DNA of 64,000 nucleotides. Source: Natranaerovirga hydrolytica (lineage in GTDB: Bacteria > Bacillota > Clostridia > Lachnospirales > DSM-24629). The translations under genes and the position numbers were made by a program. Shown here in pieces: positions 34,620-43,940 of this stretch (position 1 is the stretch's first letter; each line of letters begins with the position of its first letter). The notes under the pieces were generated by a model. The model ran no database searches. It was not told the DNA's origin and saw only the letters and a program-made list of their open reading frames with translations. The DNA lies in assembly GCF_004339095.1 (NCBI RefSeq), contig NZ_SMGQ01000011.1, forward strand, positions 109,575 through 173,574, written 5' to 3'.

Positions 34620-34775
34620 ATGGAAGATATTAATCAAAGTCAAGTGGAACAGATGAGACAAAAACTTCATGATTTAATAGAGAAAAATGCGAGTTATGAA
34701 GAGATTTATGAAGCAAGTATTGAATTGGACCTATTAATCGCAGAATATATAAAACCACTAGAAAAAGCAAACTAA
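34620..34775 (+). CDS. Spo0E-like aspartyl-phosphate phosphatase
   Basis: This 51-residue protein starts at ATG 34620 behind GGAGGGTG. It has the Spo0E family pattern: a helix QMRQKLHDLIEKNASYEEIY, a short turn, then ASIELDLLIAEYI, where the (S)xELDxLI motif binds the phosphorylated receiver. Such proteins dephosphorylate Spo0A~P and delay sporulation. The size and helical hairpin fit. It was probably transcribed with lgt and ends before a terminator. Confidence 0.85.
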   Translation: MEDINQSQVEQMRQKLHDLIEKNASYEEIYEASIELDLLIAEYIKPLEKAN

Positions 34776-34892
34776 TTTATTAAAGATATACAAATAACTA
34801 CTTTTTTTCAAAGGTATTAACAAAATCATAGCCATTGTTACAAGAAAAAAGTGATCATATTTAACAAAAAAAATGTATTGTACAAATTCTTT

Positions 34893-34936
34893 AAATAGAT
34901 TATTGATAAAAAAACTTATCAGTAATCTATTTTTTT
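34893..34936 (+). terminator. Intrinsic terminator
   Basis: AAATAGATTATTGATAA pairs with TTATCAGTAATCTATTT (one G-U), then a T-run. It separates lgt-spo0E from the dcw promoter. Confidence 0.88.
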
Positions 34937-34948
34937 GTGTTTTTTTAC

Positions 34949-34977
34949 TTGCAACTTTCCCATAAATATAATATTAT
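34949..34977 (+). promoter_or_regulatory. SigA-type promoter of the dcw cluster
   Basis: TTGCAA (34949-34954), 17-bp spacer, TATTAT (34972-34977). The predicted start is about 34984. Confidence 0.75.
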
Positions 34978-34987
34978 AAGGTTAGAA

Positions 34988-35022
34988 GTGGTGAAAAGTG
35001 GTAATAGGTGGTATGAAGTGGT
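34988..35022 (+). promoter_or_regulatory. MraZ operator: four GTGGT boxes at 10-bp spacing
   Basis: GTGGT occurs at 34988, 34998, 35008 and 35018. The arrangement, just upstream of mraZ, fits the repeated boxes bound by the ring-shaped MraZ repressor in other bacteria. The position immediately after the predicted transcription start suits repression. Confidence 0.8.
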
Positions 35023-35049
35023 AGATTACTAGAATGTAGGTGGAAAATA

Positions 35050-35484
35050 ATGTTCATGGGTGAGTATAAGCATTCTATAGATACAAAAGGTAGACTTATT
35101 ATACCTTCGAAATTTAGAGAGCAATTGGGAGAAACCTTTGTCATAACAAAAGGTTTAGATAATTGTCTCTTTATTTACCCAGAACAAGAATGGCAAGAGT
35201 TTGAAAAAAAATTAAAAAGCCTACCTATTGCTAATAAAGGGGCAAGAAAGTTTTCAAGATTCTTCTTAGCAGGGGCAAATCAGTGCATTGTAGACAAGCA
35301 AGGGAGAATATTGATACCAAATAACCTAAGAGAATTTGCAACCTTAGATAAAGAAATTATTTTGATTGGTGTTTCAAATAGAATAGAAATATGGAGTAAA
35401 GACAACTGGGATACATATAATAATGATGATGATGATATAGAAATGGATGAAATAGCTGAACAGATGGCTGATTTAGGAATATAA
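35050..35484 (+). CDS. mraZ: Transcriptional regulator MraZ
   Basis: The 144-residue protein consists of two SpoVT/AbrB-like DNA-binding repeats, each with the D-x-K-GR motif. The first reads [19 protein letters not shown] and the second [17 protein letters not shown]. It forms rings that bind direct repeats and repress the dcw cluster. Matching boxes lie just upstream. GTAGGTGG precedes ATG. An acidic tail ([11 protein letters not shown]) closes the protein. Confidence 0.96.
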   Translation: MFMGEYKHSIDTKGRLIIPSKFREQLGETFVITKGLDNCLFIYPEQEWQEFEKKLKSLPIANKGARKFSRFFLAGANQCIVDKQGRILIPNNLREFATLDKEIILIGVSNRIEIWSKDNWDTYNNDDDDIEMDEIAEQMADLGI

Positions 35485-35499
35485 AACGGAGGAATACTA

Positions 35500-36441
35500 A
35501 TGGAATTTAAACATGTTTCAGTGTTATTAAACGAAACAATAGAAGGACTTAATATTCGCCCAGAAGGAATTTACTTAGATGGAACACTTGGTGGTGGTGG
35601 ACATGCTTTAGAGATCTGCAAAAGGCTTAATGAAAAAGGAAAATTTATTGGCTTAGATCAAGATAAGGCTGCAATTGCTGCAAGTACTGAAAGATTAAAA
35701 GACTATCAATCCATTATAAGTTTACACAAAAGTAATTATAAAGATATACAAAATGTATTGGATAAAGAGGCAATTCAAGGTGTAGATGGTATTGTATTAG
35801 ACTTAGGTGTTTCTTCTCATCAAATAGACAAAGCCGAAAGAGGTTTTTCTTATAAAGGTGACGCATTATTAGATATGAGAATGGATCAAGATAAATCCAT
35901 AACAGCAAAAGATATTGTTAATGAATACAGTGAAGAGAAATTGTTTAGAGTGATTAAAGAATATGGGGAAGAAAGATTTGCTAGAAGAATAGCAAGTAAT
36001 ATTGTGAAAGAAAGAACAGATAATCCGATTCTAACAACATCACATTTAGTAGAGATTATAAAAAGATCAATACCAGCAAAATTTAGATACAATTCGGGGC
36101 ACCCAGCAAAAAAAACATTTCAAGCAATCAGAATTGAATTAAATGAGGAATTAAATGTTTTAAAAGAAACTTTAAATACGATGATTGAATTATTAAATGA
36201 CAATGGACGAATAGGTATTATTACCTTTCATTCTCTTGAAGATAGAATTGTAAAAAATATATTTAGAGACAATCAACATCCATGTACCTGTCCAAGAGAA
36301 TTTCCAGTTTGTATTTGTAATAAAGAACCGACAGGTAAAGTCATTACAAGAAAGCCAATCATTCCATCAGATATAGAGATAGAAAATAATAAAAGGGCCA
36401 AGAGTGCAAAATTAAGAATTTTTGAGAGGGAGAAAAAATAA
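35500..36441 (+). CDS. rsmH: 16S rRNA (cytosine-1402-N4) methyltransferase
   Basis: SAM-dependent enzyme that methylates C1402 of 16S rRNA. The 313-residue protein shows [13 protein letters not shown], the SAM loop [36 protein letters not shown] and [14 protein letters not shown]-like motifs in order. GGAGG precedes the ATG. Second gene of the dcw cluster, 15 bp after mraZ. Confidence 0.96.
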   Translation: MEFKHVSVLLNETIEGLNIRPEGIYLDGTLGGGGHALEICKRLNEKGKFIGLDQDKAAIAASTERLKDYQSIISLHKSNYKDIQNVLDKEAIQGVDGIVLDLGVSSHQIDKAERGFSYKGDALLDMRMDQDKSITAKDIVNEYSEEKLFRVIKEYGEERFARRIASNIVKERTDNPILTTSHLVEIIKRSIPAKFRYNSGHPAKKTFQAIRIELNEELNVLKETLNTMIELLNDNGRIGIITFHSLEDRIVKNIFRDNQHPCTCPREFPVCICNKEPTGKVITRKPIIPSDIEIENNKRAKSAKLRIFEREKK

Positions 36442-36455
36442 GGATGGTGGTTTAA

Positions 36456-36962
36456 ATGTCTGCTAGAAAGTTAGAAAGAGATAGACATTATTATGTGGAA
36501 GGAAATACCGCTAGAAAGTTACAGGTTGTAGAGGATGTTCAAGAAAGAACCAATCCACTTTTAGAGAAAAAAATACAAAGAAGGAAAAATAAGCATCTTA
36601 AGTATAAAATCTCTTTGGTGGCTGTTTTTGTTATGACATTATGTGCTTGTATATTATATCTACAGACAGAACTAAAAGTATCTAGTCAAAAAACACAAGT
36701 GACCAATATTGAATCTCAATACAGACAATTAAGAAATGAAAATGAAATTTTAACTGCTTATTTGACTCCAGAGTGGAATTTAGAAGAAATATATGAAATT
36801 GCAACAACTGAATTAGGGATGATTAATCCAAACAATAATCAAGTGATTTACTATGACAATGAAGTAGGAAGTTTTATGAACCAATATGCGCAAATCCCTG
36901 CAGAAGAACAAAATGAAACAAATATAACGAATATTATAGGTTTTATATCAAAAGGGTGGTGA
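36456..36962 (+). CDS. ftsL: Cell division protein FtsL-like (septum formation initiator)
   Basis: The 168-residue protein has a basic cytoplasmic part (about 1-52) and one membrane helix (ISLVAVFVMTLCACILYLQ). An extracytoplasmic coiled-coil follows (QTELKVSSQKTQVTNIESQY, then a Leu/Asn zipper), and then an AxxELGM element (ATTELGMINPNNNQVIYYD). FtsL proteins scaffold FtsQ, DivIC and the septal transpeptidase. The call rests on topology plus position between rsmH and pbp; primary sequence is poorly conserved in this family. Confidence 0.85.
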   Translation: MSARKLERDRHYYVEGNTARKLQVVEDVQERTNPLLEKKIQRRKNKHLKYKISLVAVFVMTLCACILYLQTELKVSSQKTQVTNIESQYRQLRNENEILTAYLTPEWNLEEIYEIATTELGMINPNNNQVIYYDNEVGSFMNQYAQIPAEEQNETNITNIIGFISKGW

Positions 36963-36969
36963 TAAACCA

Positions 36970-38751
36970 GTGAAAAAAAAACTAACAAAAAAAATGAAAC
37001 TTAAAACGGTTTTGATTTTCGCATTGGTTTTTATAGTGTTTATGGCTTTGAGTATAAGACTGATATATATTAACCGTGTACAAGGTAGTCAATTTGAAAG
37101 ACAAGTATTGGCTCAACAAACCAATTATAATAGAATTTTACAAGATAAGAGAGGCAGTATTTTTGATAGAAATGGAACAATTTTAGCGAATAGTCTTAGT
37201 ACCTATAACTTGATTTTGGATCCACAAGTTATTTCTGTATCTAGAGAAAACGTTAAAAACAACATTATATTTGCTCTAGAAAATTATTTTGATATTGAAA
37301 AGGATTTGTTAAATCAATACATAGAAAATCCTCAAGGCAGGCATTACGTGCCTTTAATAAAAAATATGTCTTATGAAGAAAAACAAAACTTTCAATTATT
37401 TCTGCAAGAAGAAAACATTCAAAATGCAATTAGTGGTGTGTGGTTTGAAGAAGAATTTGTTAGAAACTACCCATTTGAGCATTTAGCTTCTCACGTGTTA
37501 GGATTTGTAAATGCTAATGAAGGTATGTGGGGCATTGAAGAAAAATATAATGATTTGTTAAAAGGTGAAACAGGTAGAGCCTTTGGGATGGTAAGTGAAG
37601 GGTTTTATGTTAATACAGAAGTTAAAGAGCCTAAAAATGGCAATAATATTATTACCACAATAGACTATACCATTCAACATTATGTAGAAAGAGCGGTAAG
37701 GGAATTTAATGAAACATATGAGCCACTTAATACAACCGTTATTGCAATGAATCCAAACAACGGAGAAATACTTGCTTTAGCCAATAATCCTAATTATAAT
37801 CCAAATGATCCAAGAAATTTAGATGATTTTTTTTCTCAAGAAGAAATAGACAACTTAAGCTCAGAAGAACGTCTTAACTTTCTAAATGGTTTGTGGCGTT
37901 CTTATGCCATTAATAATACGTATGAGCCAGGTTCAACATTTAAACCCGTAACCATATCAGCAGCACTGGAAGAAGGCATACTAACAGGAGATGAGATATT
38001 TGAATGCGAGGGTAGTGTCAATGTAGCAGGAACTAGAATCGGTTGTTGGAGTAGAGAAGGTCATGGTGAGCAAACGTTATCAGAAGTGTTGGCCAATTCT
38101 TGTAATGTGGGTATGGTACAAATTGGAGAACTAATGGGAAAAGAAATATTTGTAGAGTATCAAAGAAACTTTGGTTTTGGTGAAAGAACAAATGTTGATT
38201 TATTAGGAGAAGCCAGTGCCAATAACTTATTATACAATGTTAATAATATGGGACCTGTGGAATTGGCTACGAATACATTTGGACAAACTTTTAATGTAAC
38301 ACCAATACAATTAATCACAGCGATATCCAGTATTATTAATGGTGGTGAATTATTAGAACCACATATTATTAAACAAATAATCGATGATAATGGTGCAATA
38401 ATAGATTCTATTGACAAAAAAGTTGTTAGAAATATAATCTCTAAAGACACGGCGGATCAAGTAAAAGAGTATATGTTTGATGCAGTAGAAGTGGGAACAG
38501 GTCATTATGCATCTTTAGAAGGGTATGAAATCGGTGGTAAAACAGGTACAGCAGAGAAACTACCAAGGGGAAATGACAAATACGTTATTTCATTTATAGG
38601 TTTTACGCCAATTGAAAATCCTGAAATTATTTTACTGGTTATATCAGATGAACCTAGCGTACCCAATGCAAGTAGTTCATTAGTGGTTTCGTTGTTTTCA
38701 GAAATCATGCAAGACATACTACCCTATTTAAATATTTATCCAGCTGAATAA
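36970..38751 (+). CDS. Septal penicillin-binding protein (FtsI/PBP2B type transpeptidase)
   Basis: The 593-residue class B PBP cross-links peptidoglycan outside the membrane. It has an N-terminal anchor helix (about 13-31) and a dimerisation domain (DKRGSIFDRNGTILANSL). The transpeptidase domain has SxxK in EPGSTFKPV, SxN in NSCNVGM and KTG in GGKTGTAEK. There is no PASTA domain, unlike the paralogue at 40504. GTG start behind GGGTGGTG, 7 bp after ftsL. A terminator follows, so the cluster is interrupted here. Confidence 0.93.
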   Translation: MKKKLTKKMKLKTVLIFALVFIVFMALSIRLIYINRVQGSQFERQVLAQQTNYNRILQDKRGSIFDRNGTILANSLSTYNLILDPQVISVSRENVKNNIIFALENYFDIEKDLLNQYIENPQGRHYVPLIKNMSYEEKQNFQLFLQEENIQNAISGVWFEEEFVRNYPFEHLASHVLGFVNANEGMWGIEEKYNDLLKGETGRAFGMVSEGFYVNTEVKEPKNGNNIITTIDYTIQHYVERAVREFNETYEPLNTTVIAMNPNNGEILALANNPNYNPNDPRNLDDFFSQEEIDNLSSEERLNFLNGLWRSYAINNTYEPGSTFKPVTISAALEEGILTGDEIFECEGSVNVAGTRIGCWSREGHGEQTLSEVLANSCNVGMVQIGELMGKEIFVEYQRNFGFGERTNVDLLGEASANNLLYNVNNMGPVELATNTFGQTFNVTPIQLITAISSIINGGELLEPHIIKQIIDDNGAIIDSIDKKVVRNIISKDTADQVKEYMFDAVEVGTGHYASLEGYEIGGKTGTAEKLPRGNDKYVISFIGFTPIENPEIILLVISDEPSVPNASSSLVVSLFSEIMQDILPYLNIYPAE

Positions 38752-38778
38752 ATGTGATTGTCTATAAAAGAAGAATAA

Positions 38779-38816
38779 ATAAAAAGATTGTAATATTATA
38801 TTACAGTCTTTTTTTA
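38779..38816 (+). terminator. Intrinsic terminator inside the dcw cluster
   Basis: AAAAAGATTGTAATA pairs with TATTACAGTCTTTTT (one G-U), then more T. Confidence 0.88.
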
Positions 38817-38977
38817 TGACCAAAAGGCATTGTATGTGCGTAACACATATTATCCTATATGGAAAATAACATAAAATAACACAATCTAACGGTAGAAATT
38901 AAACTTTAATCAAGGTATAATATTAAAAGACCACAGTATACAATTATTGACTAATGAGATTTACCAAGGAGGAAAAA

Positions 38978-40282
38978 ATGAAAAAAATATTAATAGCCAT
39001 AGTAGCAATTTTGCTTGTTCTCAATACATTTGAATTATTAAATACAGAAGGAAGAAAAGCAGATGAAGATTATCATACTCAAATAAGATTCTCTTGGTGG
39101 GGCGTTAATAAACAACATATACCTACAAATGAAGTGATTGCTATGTTTGAAGAAGATCATCCCGGTGTAAGAGTAATACCTGAATATATAAATGAAGGCT
39201 TACATTTTGAAAGATTAGCGGCTCAATTAGTGGCAGAAGAAGAGTCAGATTTAATACAAGTTAATTTTGAATGGTTAAGTTCTTTATCAGAAGAAGGGGA
39301 TCGATTTTATGACCTCTATGAGGTTGAAAGCATAGACCTTAATAATTGGTCGCAAGAATCATTAGATAAATTAACGGTTAATGGAAAATTGCAAGGTGTG
39401 CCAATTTCCAATGTGTCACGAAGTTTTTTCATCAATAAAACATTGTATGATGAAGCTGGTATAGAAATACCTAGGACTTGGGAAGATTTGATGGCGGCAG
39501 GTCATATTTTTCAAGAACGATTAGGTGAAGATTATTATGCTTTAGGTAATATCGATTTTTATGAAGATTTGGCAACATTAACTTTTAGTTATCTGGCTCA
39601 AAAAACAGGAAACGATATTATTGAAGATGGACAAATTGGTTTTACAGTAGAGGAATTAGAAGAAGGATTTGTTTTTGTTAATGATTTAATTAATAATTAC
39701 GTTATACCAGATGTGGATTTTGATGTTAGAAGAAAAGACTATGAAAATCCGAATTGGATTTCAGGACATTATGGCGGTATTTATATATGGAATTCATCTA
39801 TAGATGCTTATCTAGGCAATCTTAATCCAAATATTGATGCTAATATCGTAGCGGTTCCAATGTTTGAGTTAAAAGAAGAACAAAAGCACTCAGGCATTTT
39901 AACAAAGTATTCTAGCATATTCGCAATCAGTAAAAATTCCAATGAACCAGAGTTAGCAGGAGAACTGTTAAATAATATGTATACAAATGAAGAAGCAGTA
40001 AAAAAAATAGGTTTGGCAAGATCAATTCCTGTTAATGAAGAAGCAAAAAAAATACTAAAAAATGATGGTCAGCTTGAAGGATTAGAGTATGAAGCATACA
40101 TTTTAGCACATAATAATGACGCTCAATTTTTAGACAAAAGATTTGATGATTATACAGTAAACGAAGCGTATAATGCAGTGTTTGATGATTTTGTAAAATC
40201 CCGAGGTAAAATGTCGCCTCAAGATGCAGCAGAACAACTATATGAAATGGTCAATGTTGCGTTACTAGAAGCAATGGAATAA
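38978..40282 (+). CDS. Family 1 extracellular solute-binding protein, non-lipoprotein
   Basis: ATG 38978 behind AAGGAGG gives 434 residues. The N-terminus is a hydrophobic helix (KKILIAIVAILLVLNTFELL) without a lipobox cysteine, so the protein is either membrane-anchored by an uncleaved signal or secreted. The rest is a carbohydrate-type binding protein: IRFSWWGVNKQ, NEVIAMFEEDHPGVRVIPEY, TYPE: PISNVSRSFFINKTLYDEAG and IPRTWEDLMAAGHIF. No permease or ATPase is nearby. It sits as its own unit, bounded by terminator-like hairpins, between two PBP genes of the dcw cluster, a place normally without transport genes. Confidence 0.88.
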   Translation: MKKILIAIVAILLVLNTFELLNTEGRKADEDYHTQIRFSWWGVNKQHIPTNEVIAMFEEDHPGVRVIPEYINEGLHFERLAAQLVAEEESDLIQVNFEWLSSLSEEGDRFYDLYEVESIDLNNWSQESLDKLTVNGKLQGVPISNVSRSFFINKTLYDEAGIEIPRTWEDLMAAGHIFQERLGEDYYALGNIDFYEDLATLTFSYLAQKTGNDIIEDGQIGFTVEELEEGFVFVNDLINNYVIPDVDFDVRRKDYENPNWISGHYGGIYIWNSSIDAYLGNLNPNIDANIVAVPMFELKEEQKHSGILTKYSSIFAISKNSNEPELAGELLNNMYTNEEAVKKIGLARSIPVNEEAKKILKNDGQLEGLEYEAYILAHNNDAQFLDKRFDDYTVNEAYNAVFDDFVKSRGKMSPQDAAEQLYEMVNVALLEAME

Positions 40283-40296
40283 TGAATTTAAATAAA

Positions 40297-40340
40297 CCAT
40301 ATAAAAAGTAAGTTCTTACCACTTTTTGTATGGTTTAATT
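40297..40340 (+). terminator. Probable terminator of the solute-binding protein gene
   Basis: AAACCATATAAAAAGT pairs with ACTTTTTGTATGGTTT. The following T-run is weak. Confidence 0.6.
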
Positions 40341-40393
40341 TATGCATATACTTATAGATTTTAAAATAATATGTATAAAACAGTTTTTTTTGT

Positions 40394-40511
40394 GTTAAAT
40401 ATGAAAGTGTCGTCTGCAAATTTGCTCACAAGAATTTGGAGAGGACACTTTCATTGATAACCTTTGTAGTTGATGCCTTTAGAGCTACATGTGGGAGGTT
40501 AATATGGAAAG
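40394..40511 (+). repeat. Two-hairpin dispersed element, copy D, overlapping the RBS of the next gene
   Basis: Module 1 pairs ATGAAAGTGTC (40401-40411) with GACACTTTCAT (40444-40454), 11 bp perfect, around the diverged core TTTGCTCACAAGAATTT. Module 2, second subtype, pairs AACCT (40459) with AGGTT (to 40500) and TGTAGTT with AGCTACA, with a TGTGGG bulge. GTTAAATATGAAAG (40394) and GTTAATATGGAAAG (40498) form end repeats. The GGGAGG ribosome binding site lies in the last stem. Confidence 0.8.
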
Positions 40512-42432
40512 ACTTAAGACTTTTAACAGAAAAAAATTAGTTGTAATGCATATGATTTTAGTGATACTAACCATTTTTTTAATGACAAGACTATCTTATT
40601 TGATGATATTTCAATCTGAGTTTTTACAAGGTAAAGCAGAAGATTTACAAAGTAGAGAAAGGAGTATTAAAGCAAGGCGGGGATACATATATGATAGAAA
40701 TGGTGACGTTATAGCTGTTAATAAGCCGGTTAATACAATATCTGTTATACATAATCAAATAAAAGATCCAGAAAATGTATCGAGAATTTTAGCTCAGGAA
40801 CTAGAATTAGATTACGAGTATGTACGACAAAAAGTAGACAATCGAGTGGCTTTAGAAAGAATAAAAACCAATGTAGAAAGGGAGGTAGCTGATCGAATAA
40901 GAGAATATGACTTAGAAGGAGTTGCAATTGATGAGGATTATAGAAGATGGTATCCTTTTAACAACCTAGCTTCTCATATTATTGGATTTACAGGTAGTGA
41001 CAATCAAGGTATTATTGGCTTAGAAATAATGTATGAAGATTACTTAAAAGGTATGCCTGGAAAAATACTCACTCGAACAGATGCTAGGGGTGTAGAAATA
41101 GAAAATATGGCTGAATCCAGAATTGAGCCAGTCGATGGCAACCATTTAGTAACCACAATAGATATTAATATACAAAAATACGCTGAACAAGCCTTAGAAA
41201 AGGTTTTAAAAGGCAAAGAAGCTAATAGAGGATCTTTAATCGTTATGAATCCACAAAACGGGGAAATTCTTGCAATGGTTAATAAACCAGACTTTGATTT
41301 AAATGAACCCTTTGAATTGTATTATGATCCCGGTACAATCACAAGTGAAGAAGAACAAAATTTATTAAATCAAATGTGGCGTAATTATTCAATTAATGAT
41401 ACATATGAACCTGGATCAACTTTTAAGATTATTACTGCAGCAGCAGCTTTAGAAGAAGGTGTTGTAAGTGTAGAGGATACTTTTTTTTGCCCAGGTCATA
41501 AAATAGTTGAAGACAGAGTCATCAGGTGCCATAAAGCAGGAGGGCATGGTTCTCAGACATTCTTAGAAGGTGTTATGAACTCCTGTAATCCAGTTTTTAT
41601 GGAAATTGTTGCTAGAATGGGTGTAGAAACATTTTATAGTTATTATGAAACCTTTGGGTTGTTTGAAAAAACAGGTGTTGATTTGCCAGGAGAAGCCGTT
41701 GCTATAATGCATAAGATAGACAATATTGGTCCAGTAGAATTGGCGACAATGTCTTTTGGTCAATCTTTTCAAATTACCCCCTTACAATTAATTACAGCAG
41801 CTTCAGCCGTCGTTAACGGTGGCGATTTGGTAACGCCCCATATAGGGACAGAAATCATTGATTATGAAGGCAATGTCATAAAGACTTTTCAATATACTAA
41901 AAAAGAAAACGCGATCAGTAGTGAAACTTCAGAAGTGATGAAAGGACTTTTAGAGAAAGTTGTATCAGACGGTACTGGGCATAGAAGTTACATTCCAGGA
42001 TATAAAGTAGGTGGTAAAACAGCAACTTCTGAAAAACTGCCAAGAAGTAGCAATAAGTATATATCATCTTTTATTGGATTTGCACCATCAGATAACCCTC
42101 AAGTGATAGCCTTAGTTTTAGTAGATGAACCCGTTGGAATATATTATGGTGGAACAGTTGGTGCCCCTGTTATAAAAGAATTATTTGAAAACATACTGCC
42201 TTACATGGAGATAGAGCCACAATATAGCGAGTTGGATTTTTCAGAATATGATATTGGTAAAGTAGAAGTCCCTAATTTAATCAACAAATCTATAGAAGAA
42301 ATAAAAGCTGAGTTAAGAGCTTATGAATTTGAATTAGAAGTACTAGGAAATGGTGAAATGGCAGTAGAACAATTCCCATTACCAGGTCAATACATTAATA
42401 AAGATAGTAAAGTTATAGTCTATGCAGAGTAG
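40504..42432 (+). CDS. SpoVD/FtsI-type penicillin-binding protein with PASTA domain
   Basis: The 642-residue class B PBP has an anchor helix (about 15-33) and the dimerisation motif KARRGYIYDRNGDVIAVNKP. Its catalytic motifs are STFK in EPGSTFKII, SxN in NSCNPVF and KTA in GGKTATSEK, where the usual KTG has Ala in third place. One PASTA domain closes the protein (VEVPNLINKSIEEIKAELRA, about 585-642). The PASTA domain fits SpoVD, the spore cortex transpeptidase, or a PBP2B. ATG 40504 is chosen because GGGAGGT is just upstream; the frame extends to 40489. Confidence 0.92.
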   Translation: MERLKTFNRKKLVVMHMILVILTIFLMTRLSYLMIFQSEFLQGKAEDLQSRERSIKARRGYIYDRNGDVIAVNKPVNTISVIHNQIKDPENVSRILAQELELDYEYVRQKVDNRVALERIKTNVEREVADRIREYDLEGVAIDEDYRRWYPFNNLASHIIGFTGSDNQGIIGLEIMYEDYLKGMPGKILTRTDARGVEIENMAESRIEPVDGNHLVTTIDINIQKYAEQALEKVLKGKEANRGSLIVMNPQNGEILAMVNKPDFDLNEPFELYYDPGTITSEEEQNLLNQMWRNYSINDTYEPGSTFKIITAAAALEEGVVSVEDTFFCPGHKIVEDRVIRCHKAGGHGSQTFLEGVMNSCNPVFMEIVARMGVETFYSYYETFGLFEKTGVDLPGEAVAIMHKIDNIGPVELATMSFGQSFQITPLQLITAASAVVNGGDLVTPHIGTEIIDYEGNVIKTFQYTKKENAISSETSEVMKGLLEKVVSDGTGHRSYIPGYKVGGKTATSEKLPRSSNKYISSFIGFAPSDNPQVIALVLVDEPVGIYYGGTVGAPVIKELFENILPYMEIEPQYSELDFSEYDIGKVEVPNLINKSIEEIKAELRAYEFELEVLGNGEMAVEQFPLPGQYINKDSKVIVYAE

Positions 42433-42467
42433 GAAAATTATGATAATATTAAGTGGAGGTGGTTACA

Positions 42468-43940
42468 TTGTATATAAAAGATATTATAAAAGATATTCCA
42501 CATAAAGTACTGAGTGGATCAATAGAAAAAGATATTTCAAATATATTTTATGACTCAAGAGAAGTGATAAAGGACGCGTTATTTGTTTGTATTACAGGTA
42601 TAAAAACAGATGGACATAAATATATAGATGATGTCATAAAAAAGGGTGCTCAGGCCATTATTGTATCAAAACATATTAATATAAACGAAGCATATAGAGA
42701 TATAACGGTGATACAAGTACCTGATTCAAGAAAAGCATTAGCCATTGCTTCAAGAAATTTCTGTCATAACCCTTCAAAAGATTTCAATTTAATAGGTATA
42801 ACGGGAACAAATGGTAAAACAACCACGACGTTTTTAATTGACCATATATTAAAACAGCACCATAAAAAAACAGGTTTAATCGGAACAATAGAAAATCGAA
42901 TTAACGATAAAGTGATAGAATCAAGCAGAACCACACCAGAATCTTATGACTTACAAAAGTTATTACAAAATATGAAAAATGAGCAAGTAGACAATGTTAT
43001 TATGGAAGTATCGTCTCATGCCTTATCTTTAGATAGAGTTTATGGATTAAGCTATAAAACAGCGGTATTTACAAATTTATCCTTAGATCATTTGGATTAT
43101 CATAAAACTATGGATAATTATTTGAAAGCAAAAGCTAAGTTATTTAAAATGAGTGAATATGGTGTTGTGAATATAGATGATAAAGCATCCAATGCTATTC
43201 TTAGAGAGGCCCAATGTAAAAAAATATACACATACTCTACAATGAATCCAAAAGCAGATTTTTATGCAAATAAAATTGAATTAAATGCTACGGGAGTTGT
43301 GTTTAACTTGATTTTTGATGAGAAAATCTATAGGGTTAATTACAGCACCCCGGGTAAATTTAGCGTATACAATGCTCTTGCTGGTATTATTGCAACATAC
43401 ATTGAAGGCATTCCTCTTTCTAATATAATAGAATATATTAATCAATTTACAGGTGTAAGTGGTAGATTTGAGACCATTAATAGTCAGTCAGGATATAGTG
43501 TAATCGTTGATTATGCACATTCTCCAGACGGTTTGTTAAATGTCTTGAAATCCATTAAAGAATTTGCAAAAGGAAGAGTCATTACAGTATTTGGATGTGG
43601 CGGGGATAGAGACAAAAGCAAGAGACCTATTATGGGAGAAATTGCTTCTGAATATTCCGACTTTGTTATTATTACTTCAGATAATCCACGTACTGAAAAT
43701 CCTGAAACCATTATTAAAGAAATAGAAGTAGGTATCAGTAAAAACAAATGTGCGTATTCAACAATCTTATCCAGAAAAGAAGGCATAAAGTTTGCAATAA
43801 CAATGGCAGAAGAAGATGATGTCATTCTTATTGCTGGAAAAGGACATGAAACCTATCAAGAAATAAATGACGAAATTTACGATTTTAACGATGTAGAAAT
43901 AGTTAAAGAAACCATACAGGAGGAAAGCAACCTTGTTTAA
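42468..43940 (+). CDS. murE: UDP-MurNAc-tripeptide synthetase (meso-DAP type)
   Basis: Adds the third stem-peptide residue in the cytoplasm using ATP. The product has about 490 residues with the P-loop GITGTNGKTTTT, EVSSHALSLDRVYGL, NLSLDHLDYHKTM and the substrate motif DNPR in ITSDNPRTENPE. DNPR indicates specificity for meso-diaminopimelate rather than lysine. The start is TTG 42468 behind AGTGGAGGTG. It overlaps murF by 8 bp. Confidence 0.96.
   Translation: MYIKDIIKDIPHKVLSGSIEKDISNIFYDSREVIKDALFVCITGIKTDGHKYIDDVIKKGAQAIIVSKHININEAYRDITVIQVPDSRKALAIASRNFCHNPSKDFNLIGITGTNGKTTTTFLIDHILKQHHKKTGLIGTIENRINDKVIESSRTTPESYDLQKLLQNMKNEQVDNVIMEVSSHALSLDRVYGLSYKTAVFTNLSLDHLDYHKTMDNYLKAKAKLFKMSEYGVVNIDDKASNAILREAQCKKIYTYSTMNPKADFYANKIELNATGVVFNLIFDEKIYRVNYSTPGKFSVYNALAGIIATYIEGIPLSNIIEYINQFTGVSGRFETINSQSGYSVIVDYAHSPDGLLNVLKSIKEFAKGRVITVFGCGGDRDKSKRPIMGEIASEYSDFVIITSDNPRTENPETIIKEIEVGISKNKCAYSTILSRKEGIKFAITMAEEDDVILIAGKGHETYQEINDEIYDFNDVEIVKETIQEESNLV

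Noticed and set aside
41563-41772. Minus-strand frames inside murE, murA, PBP and other genes
   Set aside because: They are antisense shadows of clear genes and have no ribosome binding sites.
42453-42467. GTG start at 42453 for murE
   Set aside because: That codon lies inside the AGTGGAGGTG ribosome binding site of the better TTG start at 42468.
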